DNA of 64,000 nt from Ilyonectria destructans (taxonomy: Eukaryota > Ascomycota > Sordariomycetes > Hypocreales > Nectriaceae): contig JAHEWK010000034.1 in the NCBI GenBank assembly GCA_020740775.1, positions 124,001 through 188,000 of the forward strand, written 5' to 3'. Shown one piece after another: positions 21,431 through 31,637 of this stretch; position 1 is the first letter of the stretch; every line of letters begins with the position of its first letter. The notes beneath the pieces were generated by a model. The model had not been told where the DNA came from and made no database searches. It saw only the letters and a list, made by a program, of their open reading frames with translations. The position numbers were made by a program, and so were the translations under genes.

Positions 21431-22003
21431 ATGCCACGCCGTCACCGCTCACGGAACGATGAGTACGACTCGGACGATTCGCCCTCGCCCGAGAACGTTG
21501 TCTTTGACTTGAACCAAGAGGTTTCCGACGCAGAGACCGACATCACTGAGATCGACCCTCTCGACGATGTCGACTGTCATGTCGATATTGAGGATCTTCC
21601 AGACCTCCTCGACGGCGCCGTCTACCCTCCAGAGTACTATCGTCGCATAGCGGAAGAGGTCTTTGACAAGCAAGACTACAGTCCCGGTACAGAGAGACTT
21701 CTTAATGCCGTTGAGGATCATTGGAGCGGTAGCGTCCTAGAATGCCCTTCGTTATTGATTCTCGCTAACTATATGCACATACAGCTTCTGCAGAGAGAAC
21801 GGATTCGGGGACCCGGATAAATGCCTCGAGTCGATTTACCTCGGCATTTGATCAGCTTCTTCACATGGCGACTCGATCTCAAGACTGGCAAGGAAAGGAG
21901 GAAGATAAAGGCCATCAATACTTGCAGCTCGCTCGGCACCAACTGGAAGGTCTTCCGTCTGGTCTACGAGAGGGCCACCAGCAACAAGCTCGATCCAAAA
22001 CTG
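21431..22003 (+). pseudogene. Truncated DUF3435 tyrosine recombinase (Starship-captain type)
   Basis: ATG 21431 opens an acidic N terminus, then PPEYYRRIAEEVFDKQDYSP...LLNAVEDHW. A GT-AG intron (21729-21784, CGCTAAC branch, ACATACAG) leads to FCRENGFGDPDKCLESIYLG and, after a one-base shift, ISFFTWRLDLKTGKERRKIK...SSLGTNWKVFRLVYERATSN. This succession is characteristic of the N-terminal half of fungal DUF3435 proteins, the recombinases that move Starship elements. The exon junction also needs one base to restore phase. Homology stops near 22003; the catalytic R-H-R-Y half is absent, replaced by unrecognised sequence. It is therefore a dead fragment. Identification is from remembered motifs, without a search. 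Confidence 0.7.
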
Positions 22004-22529
22004 ATCATGTCTTTCCTTGGCACGGCGTCGACTATCATAGCAGTACCCAGTGGTCTCCTAATATATCGTTCCCTACTAAATACTACTCGAGTCCTGGGTG
22101 CTGCCATCTTCCTCAGCACGGCGCGAATTTACAAGCTCAATTCCGTCCGAAGATATCCCAGAATCCCATGTCAACCACGACTGCAGGGCTTCCATGATTT
22201 GGTTCCACCAGGGCCCTCCCCAGGCTTCCCCACCACTCAGAGGCGTCAAGTAAAGAGTTCCAGCCTGAAGAAAAGGAGTCTTCCAGCTTGGGCCTCTCTG
22301 CGGTCTTCACGATGACCATGATAGTTGGCCGAGTATCTTGACTCTGGTTGAGCGTCTAGGTTAGTCTCGCGAGTGTTTCGCCGCTCGTTTTCTACGTGAT
22401 TATACGCAACAGCGGACGACGCCAAGATAGTTCCGTCAGCATCGTCTATCCGTCATTAGTGAAGCAGCCGTGGCTCTGGAACTGGGATGTCAGGTCAAGT
22501 TGGTAAAAGTAGTCTGATTAACCAGCATG
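22004..22529. other. Unrecognised sequence after the recombinase fragment
   Basis: Frames remain open in places (to 22315) but match nothing I know; possibly the junction sequence where the recombinase gene was cut. Confidence 0.3.
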
Positions 22530-23459
22530 CTATTTGCATAGAGACTCCGCAAAGAAGCTAACCAACTTGGGGCCGGTCTCGCTAATATCTTGGTAAAGGT
22601 TGACATGATATTGACCTGGCACGATTACAAGCTCTTTTGGCTCGAGAGCACGCTCGTAGGCTTCTTTGACAAAGGGCAGCGTTACGGCCTCGCTTCCGGC
22701 GACGAACAGGACTGGCCTCGGCGAGATCCATTCGATATGTTGGAATGCATCAAAAGGCACAAGAAGCTCCACACTCCTTATCACCATCTCGTTGGTACAC
22801 CTTGGATGCCTCCAGAGAGGAGAGCTGTAGTAACCTTTGATATCCTCTTTAGGGTTCGAAAAGACGCTCGCAAGGCCGTCCAGAGCATTGTGAACAGGCG
22901 CGGGATGGCCTTTCGCTTCTTCCAGCCGACAATTTGCGGCGTAAGCAAGTTGCTGATTTAGTGTCTCCCGATTGATAAGCCCGGTGGCGGGGTCCTTCAG
23001 TCCTGCACGCGCAAACGTGCCGTTGCACATTGGCGAAATACCAGCGATGGCCTTGATGCGGACGTCTGTCGCGGCAGCGAAAAAGCTATAGCCACCAGAC
23101 GCGCATATCCCAACCACACCAATTCGGGATGGATCGACGACAGTGTTTCCGAGCTGGCTAAGAAAGGTAACCGCACATTTGAAGTCTTCCACACGTTGAG
23201 AAGGATCTTCCAAACCTCGCGGAATGCCCTCGCTTTCGCCCCAATGTGCTGCATCGAACGCGAGGGCGACATATCCCGCGGTGGCCAGGGTCTCTGCGTA
23301 GAGACCAGAAGCTTGCTCTTTGATGCCAGTTCCTTGGTGTCCCACAATGACGGCAGCGTGTTTTCGATCAGGGAGCTGTGCATCCGGGGGAGGAAGAAAG
23401 AGGTTGGCCGCTATTTGAAGTCCCCGGCTGGGGAAGGTAACTCTCTGAGTGGTTGTCAT
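22530..23459 (-). CDS. Alpha/beta hydrolase, polyketide-transferase af380 / dienelactone-hydrolase-like
   Basis: 309 aa, single exon, ATG 23459. The nucleophile elbow GICASGG places the catalytic Ser at 121; the late His is His285 (PGQYHVNLY); the acid is probably in the AGSEA turn near residue 260. The oxyanion-side HQGTGIKEQASGLYA block and FDAAHWGESEG are typical of fungal enzymes of the af380 group (named after the fumagillin polyketide transferase) and of bacterial YcjY-like hydrolases. Likely cytosolic, acting on an ester or thioester; no polyketide synthase is nearby, so a biosynthetic role cannot be claimed. No introns and no damage seen. The 5' flank holds GC-rich sequence without clear motifs. 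Confidence 0.85.
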   Translation of the reverse strand: MTTTQRVTFPSRGLQIAANLFLPPPDAQLPDRKHAAVIVGHQGTGIKEQASGLYAETLATAGYVALAFDAAHWGESEGIPRGLEDPSQRVEDFKCAVTFLSQLGNTVVDPSRIGVVGICASGGYSFFAAATDVRIKAIAGISPMCNGTFARAGLKDPATGLINRETLNQQLAYAANCRLEEAKGHPAPVHNALDGLASVFSNPKEDIKGYYSSPLWRHPRCTNEMVIRSVELLVPFDAFQHIEWISPRPVLFVAGSEAVTLPFVKEAYERALEPKELVIVPGQYHVNLYQDISETGPKLVSFFAESLCK

Positions 23460-24483
23460 AGTAGAGTCTGACTAGGTCTGTCAGAAGCGTCAATAGTTGT
23501 GCCTGAAATAAAAGCGTCGAACTGCCTGGAGGATCTTTATTTATACCCTGACGTCGGGATTGAAGGCATCCGGAGATAGCGGACTTAGGACTTGAAGAAT
23601 AGCCCGAGCCGGCACCGAACGGAACGGCCCCACGGTATTAAGTCGCAACAAACACCTGGGACGGGGCCACCAACGGTCCGCACCGATATTCCCTACATAT
23701 ACATCCCTATGGACTGCACCTTTTTGAGTAAAAGAGGAGACCCCGGTCAGTTTCCCAGGTACCCCGCGCCGCAAGATTGGCGGGCGGCGTGACATGGCGT
23801 GGTGGGGTCGTTTCGCCATGGAATGGAAGTGCCGGGGCGGCCGTTTCAAGCGTCACCATTGGCCCGACAGACGGCGGGGCATCTTCAATGTAGACCTGCC
23901 GCTCTTGCCCTAATTTCGTCCAAGATCGATTAGGATAGCTCAGTCTTTCCTATCACAATAGGTCTGGGTCATAAAAGCACAACTAGTGCCATGCAATGTA
24001 CCTCCTGTGTCATCGCTTGTGTGCGCGTTTCTGCTGCTGTTAGCCGGCCTCCTTCAGGACGATGTTGGCCTGATGCACTGAGGCTGTGGAAAACGTGATG
24101 GGTTGGGGCGCTCGCGACACATCTGCACTCTCTATCCCGTGTGCGAAAGCTGCAAACCCATGCCAACCCAGTGACCATTTAGCTCACAGTGGGTCGCACA
24201 CCCATTCAATGCATCCATATTCTTGAAGCAGACCCGCCCGATCACACGCCCACGCTGCCCGCCTGGATTTCCTTTGTCCCCTGGCGCAGCTCGCTCGTCA
24301 CGCAACAGAGCAGCTTGGCGGTGCGCAAATCAGAATGAAGCCCACGCGTGCGGCGGGGGCGGTGAGATTGAGCGCCAGGAAAGAAACAAAGGATAGGGAT
24401 TCAATTTATGCAGGACGGCTTGGGGTTTAGCTTGGGCTCCAATGGGAGGGTCTTAGGCATTTAAGCTGCCATGAGGCTCCCCC
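23460..24483. other. Intergenic
   Basis: No gene recognised on either strand in about 1 kb. Confidence 0.35.
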
Positions 24484-24633
24484 ACCACTTTTGTCGCATT
24501 CGAAGATTTGGACCGGAAGAAGGAGCGGTTACTGTCACAGTTGGAGGAAAACCGTTTACGAATTGCTACTGAGCGAGCCAATCTAGACCGAATGGAGAAA
24601 GAAGCTATCAAGATGATGACAAAAGAGGATTAA
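24484..24633 (+). pseudogene. Coiled-coil C-terminal scrap
   Basis: A short open frame reads FEDLDRKKERLLSQLEENRL and on to KMMTKED-stop, strongly helical and charged, like the tail of a transposase or other coiled-coil protein. No start codon; family unknown. Confidence 0.35.
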
Positions 24634-25083
24634 GAGTACCAGTGGCTGATTGGAAGAAACTTGATGGAAACTGTCAGTGGAGCCAAGAGGGACAATGGAA
24701 CAAAATTACAAGACGACAGATACCACTCACGGTATCGTCTGATCGAACGATTCGCTGAAGGATGCCACAAGAACAGGCCAACAATACTAACAATTGAACA
24801 TAGCTAAAAAAAAAAAAAAAAAGTGACAGTGATCCTCTCTGGATGGTGGTCACGACGATGAGGTGGACAGTCTAACCTGCTGTAACCAAAACCTTCCCTA
24901 CCAATCTCAATAACTGACTGATTGAGTTGAGCCAATAGTCCTAAAGCAAGGCGGAACTTCCTGTTGAAGGCAGCCCGCCGGTGATGATTCCTTTCTGGCA
25001 AAAGCAAGGAATGTAACAACGCCCAGTAGCCCCAAAGTCCAAAGATCCTGACACAGGACTGTATTGTAGAGCCTGGTAGTAGA
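24634..25083. other. Intergenic with an A18 tract
   Basis: A run of about 18 A at 24805-24822 stands out, and a (TTTGG)n run at 25110-25135 lies just inside the next gene. No gene seen. The A tract could be the scar of a reverse-transcribed insertion but no target duplication is visible. Confidence 0.4.
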
Positions 25084-25859
25084 CTATCGTCCAAAAGCTA
25101 GCGGGTGCTTTTTTGGTTTGGTTTGGTTTGGTTTGGTCATGTCATTGAGGTACATCAGCTGATCGTAGGCCAACTGCGGCAGTTCTTTTAGCAGCTGCCT
25201 GACATTCTCCTCCTCTAGCAGCTCTCGCCTCGTATGTAATATCTTTACACCGGCTGTTCGCATTCCTCGGTCCTCTTCTATTGTGGATGTGTATGCTTTT
25301 CGCAAGGCATCCAGTAGGTAGGGTGATCTCCAGTGTTGTAGGGCTGCTGCTTCAAACTTCCCTAGCGATAAAGCCTTCAGGACAGGAATGTCGTATTTCT
25401 CGGCGAGTGCGTATACTTTGACATGGAGGACTAAGTCAGAATCATTGGCGCCATTATTCTCTGAGAGTGAATTAGGAGCTTCATCTTTCTGTATAATGCC
25501 AATTTCGGCGTTCGGGCCGGGAGCGGAACGAGCGATATTGTAATCCGATCGGTAGAAGAATTGAACGATACAATCAACTGATAGGGGGTCATCATCGAGG
25601 AAATTGAATGAGTTCGTGGGAGTATGTGTGCTACAGTCGCCCGATTTATCCCGGTTAGCGTCCTGGTGTTTGCAAGATTTGGATATAACGGGAGACTGGA
25701 AACACACGACGACGCGGTGTGCTGCATAGGTTCTCTCAGTGGAGATAAGTGTCAGGTCGGAGTAAATGCCGGTAGTAAAAAGCCTGGTTCACTATTCAGA
25801 ACACGTTTCGCCAATATGACAGCAGCGTCAGCATACTCATCAAATATGAACTCCTGCAT
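25084..25859 (-). CDS. BTB/POZ-domain protein
   Basis: Two exons, 25859-25837 and 25783-25084, 240 aa. The 53-bp intron (GTATGC...CCAG) joins MQEFIFDE to LFTTGIYSDLTLISTE; without it the BTB start would have no ATG. The BTB core runs from residue ~8 to ~125 (YSDLTL, AAHRVVVCFQSPVIS, then NFLDDDPLSVDCIVQFFYRSDY) and continues LHVKVYALAEKYDIPVLKAL, the usual fungal arrangement in which an insertion separates the last helices. Such proteins are often substrate adaptors or of unknown role. The C terminus includes a Thr-Lys-Pro-Asn-Gln run made by a TTTGG-type repeat. An upstream open frame (25860-26027) lacks an ATG and is not included. Confidence 0.75.
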
Positions 25860-27294
25860 AATGGAGGTTTGTTGACTAGGTGGTTTAGGAACCTCCTGTC
25901 CTGGAAGTGTTATAGGTTGAAAGAGCTCTGGGAAGATGGTCCGGGCTATATTGTTCGAGCTGAATACGCCTTCTCTCAGTAGGTATTGTAGGATTTGTAT
26001 GAGTTTCTCATTGGATATGTTGAGCACGCTTAGGTCATGGTGCTGAACAACGGCTTTGACTGTTTTTTTTTCTGGCGTAGTGCGGCGTTCTTATGTGTAG
26101 TGAAAACCCGTCGGCAAGATAGAAAGCAGTAGACGGGTTTCCAGTCTGCCCTGGGGTACTGCATATGCAAGAGATAGGGTGCTAATGCTACGTCAAATGC
26201 GCAGCAGGACACTCAACAAGCCAAAGTTTAGTAAGGAGATTGAAGCTCAGAGGCGATAAGTAAAGTAAGAATCCTAGCTTTTAAGCCATTGTTCATGCTG
26301 GAATGCTGGGCCTGGTATTCAAATCAGGCACTAAGGCAGCCTTGCAGCGAATGTGCCAGCTGATGTCTTCAAGCCCCCGCATTAGGAGTACCAAGATAAA
26401 GTGGAAGTTGATGATTACAATGAGACCTAGACCTACGTGGCATGTGACAATAATAATCCTTGCTAAACCTGCAATTGCCGAATACCACACCTAGACTGCG
26501 TAGTCATTGCTATTGATGGCGCTTGTAAGGGGAATGGAGTCCGTACACTCACGGGGTGAAATTTTGAATTCGCGGGTACCGCGAGTCTATGGGCTCCCGG
26601 GTATTGGGTGAGTAGGATAGGACTATAGGGTACTAGTGAGATTTTACTTTTGGCTGACATTTTTGGTTTAACATGTGAAAGTGAACGCTTGAACTTATGG
26701 TCAAGAAGCCGAGGGCGATACTTTCGGCTTCCATAGGCTTGCGCACTAAATGACTGGGAGGGTAGGATAGTAAAGTTAGAAACTCTTAGGGGGCATGCAA
26801 ATTCAATTTGTGGGTGATCTCTTTAAGCTACGTCCACCAATTTTAAGGACGAGGATCACTCGGCGCATAGCGAGCTATTTTCATCTATTAGGGTAGGTGT
26901 AAATTCCGGGAATGGAAGCGGTCTCAGCCGCAGACGGGGTCTACAAGTCACTCGCACCATCGTTTATCGATTGCGTCAGAATGACTCATACCCGTACTAT
27001 AAAGCCTAACGATGACATATCACTTATCACCTACAGAAGGCTAATGCAATGTACTTAAGAGGTTGTGCGGGTTATTGATCTTGCATTGCTAGGAAGCAAC
27101 GAATATTCATCCTGTTCCCATTTACCCTCGACGCAATAGGTTACCTACGCTCCTTGGCCATCTTTATTCTGTCGGTTCCGGCTTGGGTCGTGATATATGT
27201 GGACTTCTGCGTGCAATTTCTTAGTCGGACAATCTTCCGAGGAGAGCAGTGAAACACGGCCGCTAATATGTCAACGGCATCTGCACCAAGCTTC
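25860..27294. other. Intergenic
   Basis: About 1.4 kb without a recognisable gene on either strand. Confidence 0.35.
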
Positions 27295-27683
27295 GAAATC
27301 GATCGATTACAAGCCCTGATCGATCGATTTGATCGTCGATCGGGTGGTCCATATATAAATCGGTGAGGTGCAGGGTAGGCTGCCCTGGATTCTGCCTCTG
27401 TGTGGATCGCAACACATCGCATGTCCCACAAAGCACCCCTGGCAGGTGCGATTGGTGGAGAGACGCTGCTGTTGAGTGCTTTCTAAGGAGGAAGGCGCCC
27501 CACCACCTTCCTTTTTAGGATTCTGTAGCTTCGTTGCCTCGTCACGTGAGGCTCTGTCTGATCGATATGATCGATCGATATCGATCGACTGAGAGGGCCG
27601 CTCGATCGATATCGATCGATTGAAGGCGATGATCGATATAAATCGATCGATCAGGGCTCGGAATCGATCTGTACGATCGATTT
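27295..27683. repeat. GATCGAT-rich inverted-repeat element (MITE-like)
   Basis: GAAATCGATC at 27295 pairs with GATCGATTTC ending 27683, and AGCCCTGATCGATCGATTT (27312-27330) pairs exactly with 27640-27658. Between the arms lie many further GATCGAT and ATCGATCGAT motifs (27545-27640). The element is about 389 bp with no transposase. No clear target-site duplication. Confidence 0.65.
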
Positions 27684-28054
27684 CCAACTCTGATCTGCAC
27701 ACATCCATCAAGTACATGCTGTCCGGCGCCAGGGATATACTTTGCGAACGCTCATAGCACGGCGGGTTTGAGTCAGCGAGGCGCAACCATACCAAAGCTT
27801 AAGGGTGAGAGTATGCAAACTTTATTACCGAGCCAATAAAAGAAAATAGGGTTGCAATGCTTTGCTTGCACAGTGGTTGTTAGCTATATTCCTCCTCCAC
27901 CCCAAGCACAACGCTTCGAAAAGCAAGCGTTGGGAACGCAGTATAACAGCATAGCATGATTACAGGGATTGTGATGCAACTGTGCAAATAGGCAACTGTT
28001 GGATAACATACGGCACATTCGATCAAGGGATTAGCGTTCAATAGGGTGTGGATC
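27684..28054. other. Intergenic
   Basis: No gene seen. Confidence 0.3.
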
Positions 28055-28195
28055 CTGAATCTGATGATTGTATTGATCTAGGATGCCTCCGGCCCCCTCT
28101 TTTCTCGAGGGGTTTTATGTCATCTCACACCCCCTCTGACTAAGGTCAGGATATCGATCTATCAGAGGTTTCGTAATACAGGGTCACAATCCAAC
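28055..28195. repeat. Dispersed repeat, copy 1
   Basis: The stretch starting GATTGTATTGATCTAGG, with the hairpin-like CCCCTCTTTTCTCGAGGGG, ACCCCCTCTGACTAAGGTCA and GTCACAATCCAAC, recurs diverged at 34738-34885. A solo LTR has inserted about 30 bp downstream. The class is unknown; it may itself be an LTR end. Confidence 0.6.
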
Positions 28196-28227
28196 AACAA
28201 TTGTAAAAATATGGCTCCCCTCGAAAC

Positions 28228-28395
28228 TGTGAGGGAACGATCATGTGACTTTCATACTTTATGAATAGTCTCACTTTATGAATATTGTGTAAATAGCTTA
28301 AGCCAGAGCTTTCCTTAGGAATCTCTTTCTCTCCTTGTAAACAATCATTTTGCCCAAGTCGCACTCGACCTCGTTCGTGCTCTTGTCCCGTCACA
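28228..28395 (+). mobile_element. Solo LTR, family A, with perfect target-site duplication
   Basis: TGTGAGGGAACGATC...CCGTCACA (TGTGA/TCACA ends), 168 bp, flanked on both sides by GAAAC (28223-28227 and 28396-28400). A second copy lies at 39339. No internal domain remains, so it arose by recombination between two LTRs. Strand is assigned arbitrarily. Confidence 0.88.
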
Positions 28396-28782
28396 GAAAC
28401 CCGGTCTATTTCCGTCATCAATTCTACTATCCGTAACTCAAGATGCCCTCATTACTTGCCGTAGCGGATTCATCAGGATGCACAGGGTCTCAGAGCCGGG
28501 ATCATATGCAACTCAGAATATACACACATCCAATGAGATGCCTCACAGAATCAAGGCTCGTGACAGCTGTGATGGCTGATTGGTTTATGCTGGGTGCGGG
28601 GTAATATAAGCGTCATTCCATCCCTGTTCGCTTTCTTTGAGAATCGGACGTTCCTAAGCTGTGCTATCGCCTGCATATGCACTTGGAGCCGATAGACACG
28701 ATCGTAGGTCGGTACATGCACCGCCTCAGCTCGACATCTGCTTGATTGCAAAAGGTTTCTGGCAACTACCCGCATCCCCAGA
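28396..28782. other. Intergenic
   Basis: Continuation of the older repeat for a few tens of bases, then unrecognised sequence upstream of the next gene. Confidence 0.3.
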
Positions 28783-29480
28783 ATGCCGATCGATTTCTTC
28801 AACTTCGCCGGCGAGATCCGCAATAAGGTCTATGAGGAACTCCTCTCAGTCTCGGAACCGATCATTATCGAATCAGGACCAAGGCGTCTCTATATGGTTG
28901 CGATATCATGTCCATATTCTGCGATTCTTCTCGCGAATAAAAGGGCAAACAGTGAAGCCAGCCCGTTACTTTATTCGAGAAACCGATTTGAGTTCGGCAT
29001 AGATAGGCCAGGAACCAAGGCAGGGTACAAAACCGAGCGTATGATCCTCGCCTCATTGTCGACCAAATCGGACTCCAGAACGCAGGCTTTCTCGGTCACC
29101 TCTGCATCCCCTTCCCGGCCCACAGCGATCATTACCCCGGAGGCATGGTACTTGAAGAAAACAGCATATCCAATCTGAAACTCATCCGGGATAAATGCAG
29201 GGGTATTACCACGCTTGACGCAGTGTTGGAGACCCATGTCACCGCGGAGACGCTAGCAGTTGTACACGCTTCCTTCAATTCTATACCATCGTTGAAAAAC
29301 GTAAATATCATCACGTACGATGGGCTACTCAGCGTCGATCTGAGGGAGAAGATACGCAATTGGGGTTGGATACTCGAGTTTATGGAACTGAAGGAGGAAG
29401 AAGAGGACCGGTTTGGACCTGAAGGTGATAACAGTGGTAACTATAACTATGAGAGCGACGATGATGGAGGGCATTACTAG
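28783..29480 (+). pseudogene. F-box-like (2EXR-type) protein with a frameshift
   Basis: ATG 28783 opens MPIDFFNFAGEIRNKVYEEL, the classic fungal F-box-like/2EXR start, with NSEASPLLYSRNRFEF about 55 residues on. Around 29050-29062 the frame shifts by one base: the other frame continues LIVDQIGLQNAGFLGHLCIP, then NLKLIRDKCRGITTLD and an acidic tail to TGA-like end at 29480. Both halves match one protein of about 230 aa. There is no suitable intron that would keep the conserved IGLQ block, so a one-base indel (or a sequencing error) is likely. Role unknown; such proteins are highly expanded in fungi. Confidence 0.65.
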
Positions 29481-29812
29481 AGGGATACGATTCCTACTGG
29501 AGGAGACACGATTCCTATTCTTTGTATGACTCTGATTGACTGAATATCCTGCATACGGTCTGAGCTGCTCAGAATAACTAGCCTATCTATGAGTACTTCT
29601 TGTGAAGATCTTGTCACAGGCTATGCCTTGTGGTGGATGTAGGCTGTGCGCTTGGAGATCTAGAACAGCTATATGCGCGTCCTGAAAGTTGCCCTGGGCA
29701 ATTTCCTGAAGTCGCGCGTAAAGCTGAGCTCCTGCTGCTTTAACCCGAGCCGTGGGTGAGCTGGTTCCACCTGCTGCAGGCTAAAAAAGCAAGTTTACAT
29801 GGACCCAGGTGC
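29481..29812. other. Intergenic
   Basis: No gene seen. Confidence 0.3.
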
Positions 29813-29882
29813 CCAAGGATATTTGTAGATGAAAACGACGAAGTTGTGAAGCTTGCCAAGAGGACCCTTTTGCCGCCACGCC
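29813..29882 (-). mobile_element. Small hAT transposase fragment
   Basis: On the minus strand this reads AWRQKGPLGKLHNFVVFIYK, nearly identical to AWRKKGPLGKLHNFVVYIQR in the hAT transposase at 45370-45430. Only about 70 bp are shared, so it is a scrap of that family embedded in other decayed sequence. Confidence 0.7.
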
Positions 29883-30009
29883 TTGACCCAGACTATGACA
29901 TGTCGTCAGCTTATTGGGCGGCTTTGACTTCTGTAGTTCCAGATTGTAAGCCTCTTGCCGAGTGCAGAACAAAAGAAATGCCAGATCTTCGGCTAGACTT
30001 GAGCATGGC

Positions 30010-30460
30010 GCTCCTAGAGCTCCTTCAACCAGCCGTCGCCGATAAGCATATAACCGATCATTTGCCATCCCACACGCTCTTTAGTCAGGATGGCATACTC
30101 CGCTAGCAAAGCTCTACCCATGTATGTAAAGAGATGAGCTAGCCGCAGCTGTCCAAACTCGCAGCCGATCCCGAGGACGGCGACGAAGTGCCAGAGCAGA
30201 CTCTCAAACGGTCCCCGCCTAGACGCTGCATCTAGAAGTCGGCCGATACCTGAAGCACTTCTTCTTCCAGGTTCTCTTCCAACCAGTCCCCATCCTACAG
30301 GTGCTCCCACAACCGCTCAAGGCTACTTCTCTGGCCGGCGGTAAAGTTAAACCCATGTTTCTCTAGCAGGGTGGCCTCATCTACCGAAAGGATGTTTAGG
30401 CAGTAGCACTGGAATCGCTTCCAACATAAAAGGTACCGATCCATGCTGATCTTTTCCTGC
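30010..30460 (-). pseudogene. Decayed fragment of a large fungal dispersed ORF
   Basis: Minus-strand pieces read DRYLLCWKRFQCYCLNILSV, LERLWEHL-stop-DGDWLEENLEEE, then LWHFVAVLGIGCEFGQLRLA and LLAEYAILTKERVGW. Stops (TAG) and frameshifts separate them. The style recalls the long repeat-associated fungal proteins found near RecQ-type helicase genes, but I cannot name the family with confidence. Confidence 0.4.
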
Positions 30461-31637
30461 AATGGGCCGAAAGGCCGGCTGTGGGCGTCCTACGGGTGAG
30501 GGCTGGCCAGCAGCAGCCGCGTCATTAGAGGCATGCTCTTGAGTCCGCCTATGCAGCGGTCGAAGAACAGCTGGTCGGTGGCAGCAACTAGCCAGCGTAG
30601 CTCGTTATTTTGCGGGCCCGGCATTCGTCTACTGACATATATCTCGCTGAGATCTCGTTCCACGAAATGTGCGGTTCAGCTAGAAAGAACGCTTCAGCCA
30701 GTTAGTGATCTTGTGTTTCGCAGCTCCATCGGCGAGAACCTTCTGTATCTCTTCTTGCTGGCTTTGGTCGTACGCCTACTGCTCCTTGATCTTGGCAATC
30801 ACCTCGGAGTGCTCCTGCTTTCCCTCTGGGGTGCCCGCTGCCTTTTCCTCCTAGCCCTGAGGCAGTGACGCAGAAATAATGAATGGCTGACATAGGTCGA
30901 GTAAAAAAGGTCTGTATTCTCACGCTGGACTGAGGCTCCGCGTGACCCTTGGACCCATTCCCCCGTGCTTTCCGCTGCGGTGCACCCACGCCGACTCTGC
31001 TACATTGCTTCCCATAATCTCGTAGAAAACAAGGGCAGCGCTAAAGCGTCCGGAGCTGTCCCCGACGTGCTCCATCCAGTCCTTACCCGCCCCCGCGCAT
31101 TGCATTTAGTCACGTCAAGTCACACCATGGTGGTAGCAGTCTCTTTCGTGCCGCGTCCAGCGCGATTCTCGTCAACAGCGTCCAACTATGCTGGAGTAAA
31201 GAAACCTGGAGACACAAGGTATTTAGGTATTCGTTACAGTGCCACTGAGTCGAGATCACGGTGCGCGGAGTTGCCTCTGTGGTAGATTCACATCTTGCGT
31301 CCTACGTTTGATACAGACAGCCGACCAGCTAGTTCGAGGCCCTCAGGTGTGGTGCCCTGCATCCTACCACACTGACTCCGATAGTGCGGCCGCTTCGCGT
31401 GACAGAAGGAAAATTATGAAATAAGAACAGTTCTCCTGAACGAAAGAACAATCTGCCAATATAGCTCCAAAAGTACTGAATGGGGAATCCCCTGCGAATA
31501 GTACGTAGGTACTAAGGGTGAGTAGAAGTAGGGTTACATAATTAAACATATATATTTTACCCGTAACCCTATCAAACCGGGCGAGTTTTGGCCTAACACA
31601 CAGCTTGATAAATCCTATACACAACATACTCTCTCAT
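30461..31637. other. Unrecognised, apparently non-coding
   Basis: About 1.2 kb; the frames present are short and unsupported. Confidence 0.35.

Noticed and set aside
24805..24822. Poly-A tail of a LINE or processed gene
   Set aside because: No upstream coding sequence or target duplication; it may be a simple homopolymer.
25860..26027. N-terminal extension of the BTB gene
   Set aside because: The frame begins with GTG and has no ATG before 25859; the splice model starting at 25859 is complete.
21431..27000. Calling a complete Starship element
   Set aside because: The captain is truncated and no matching boundaries or direct repeats were found; only the remnant is claimed.
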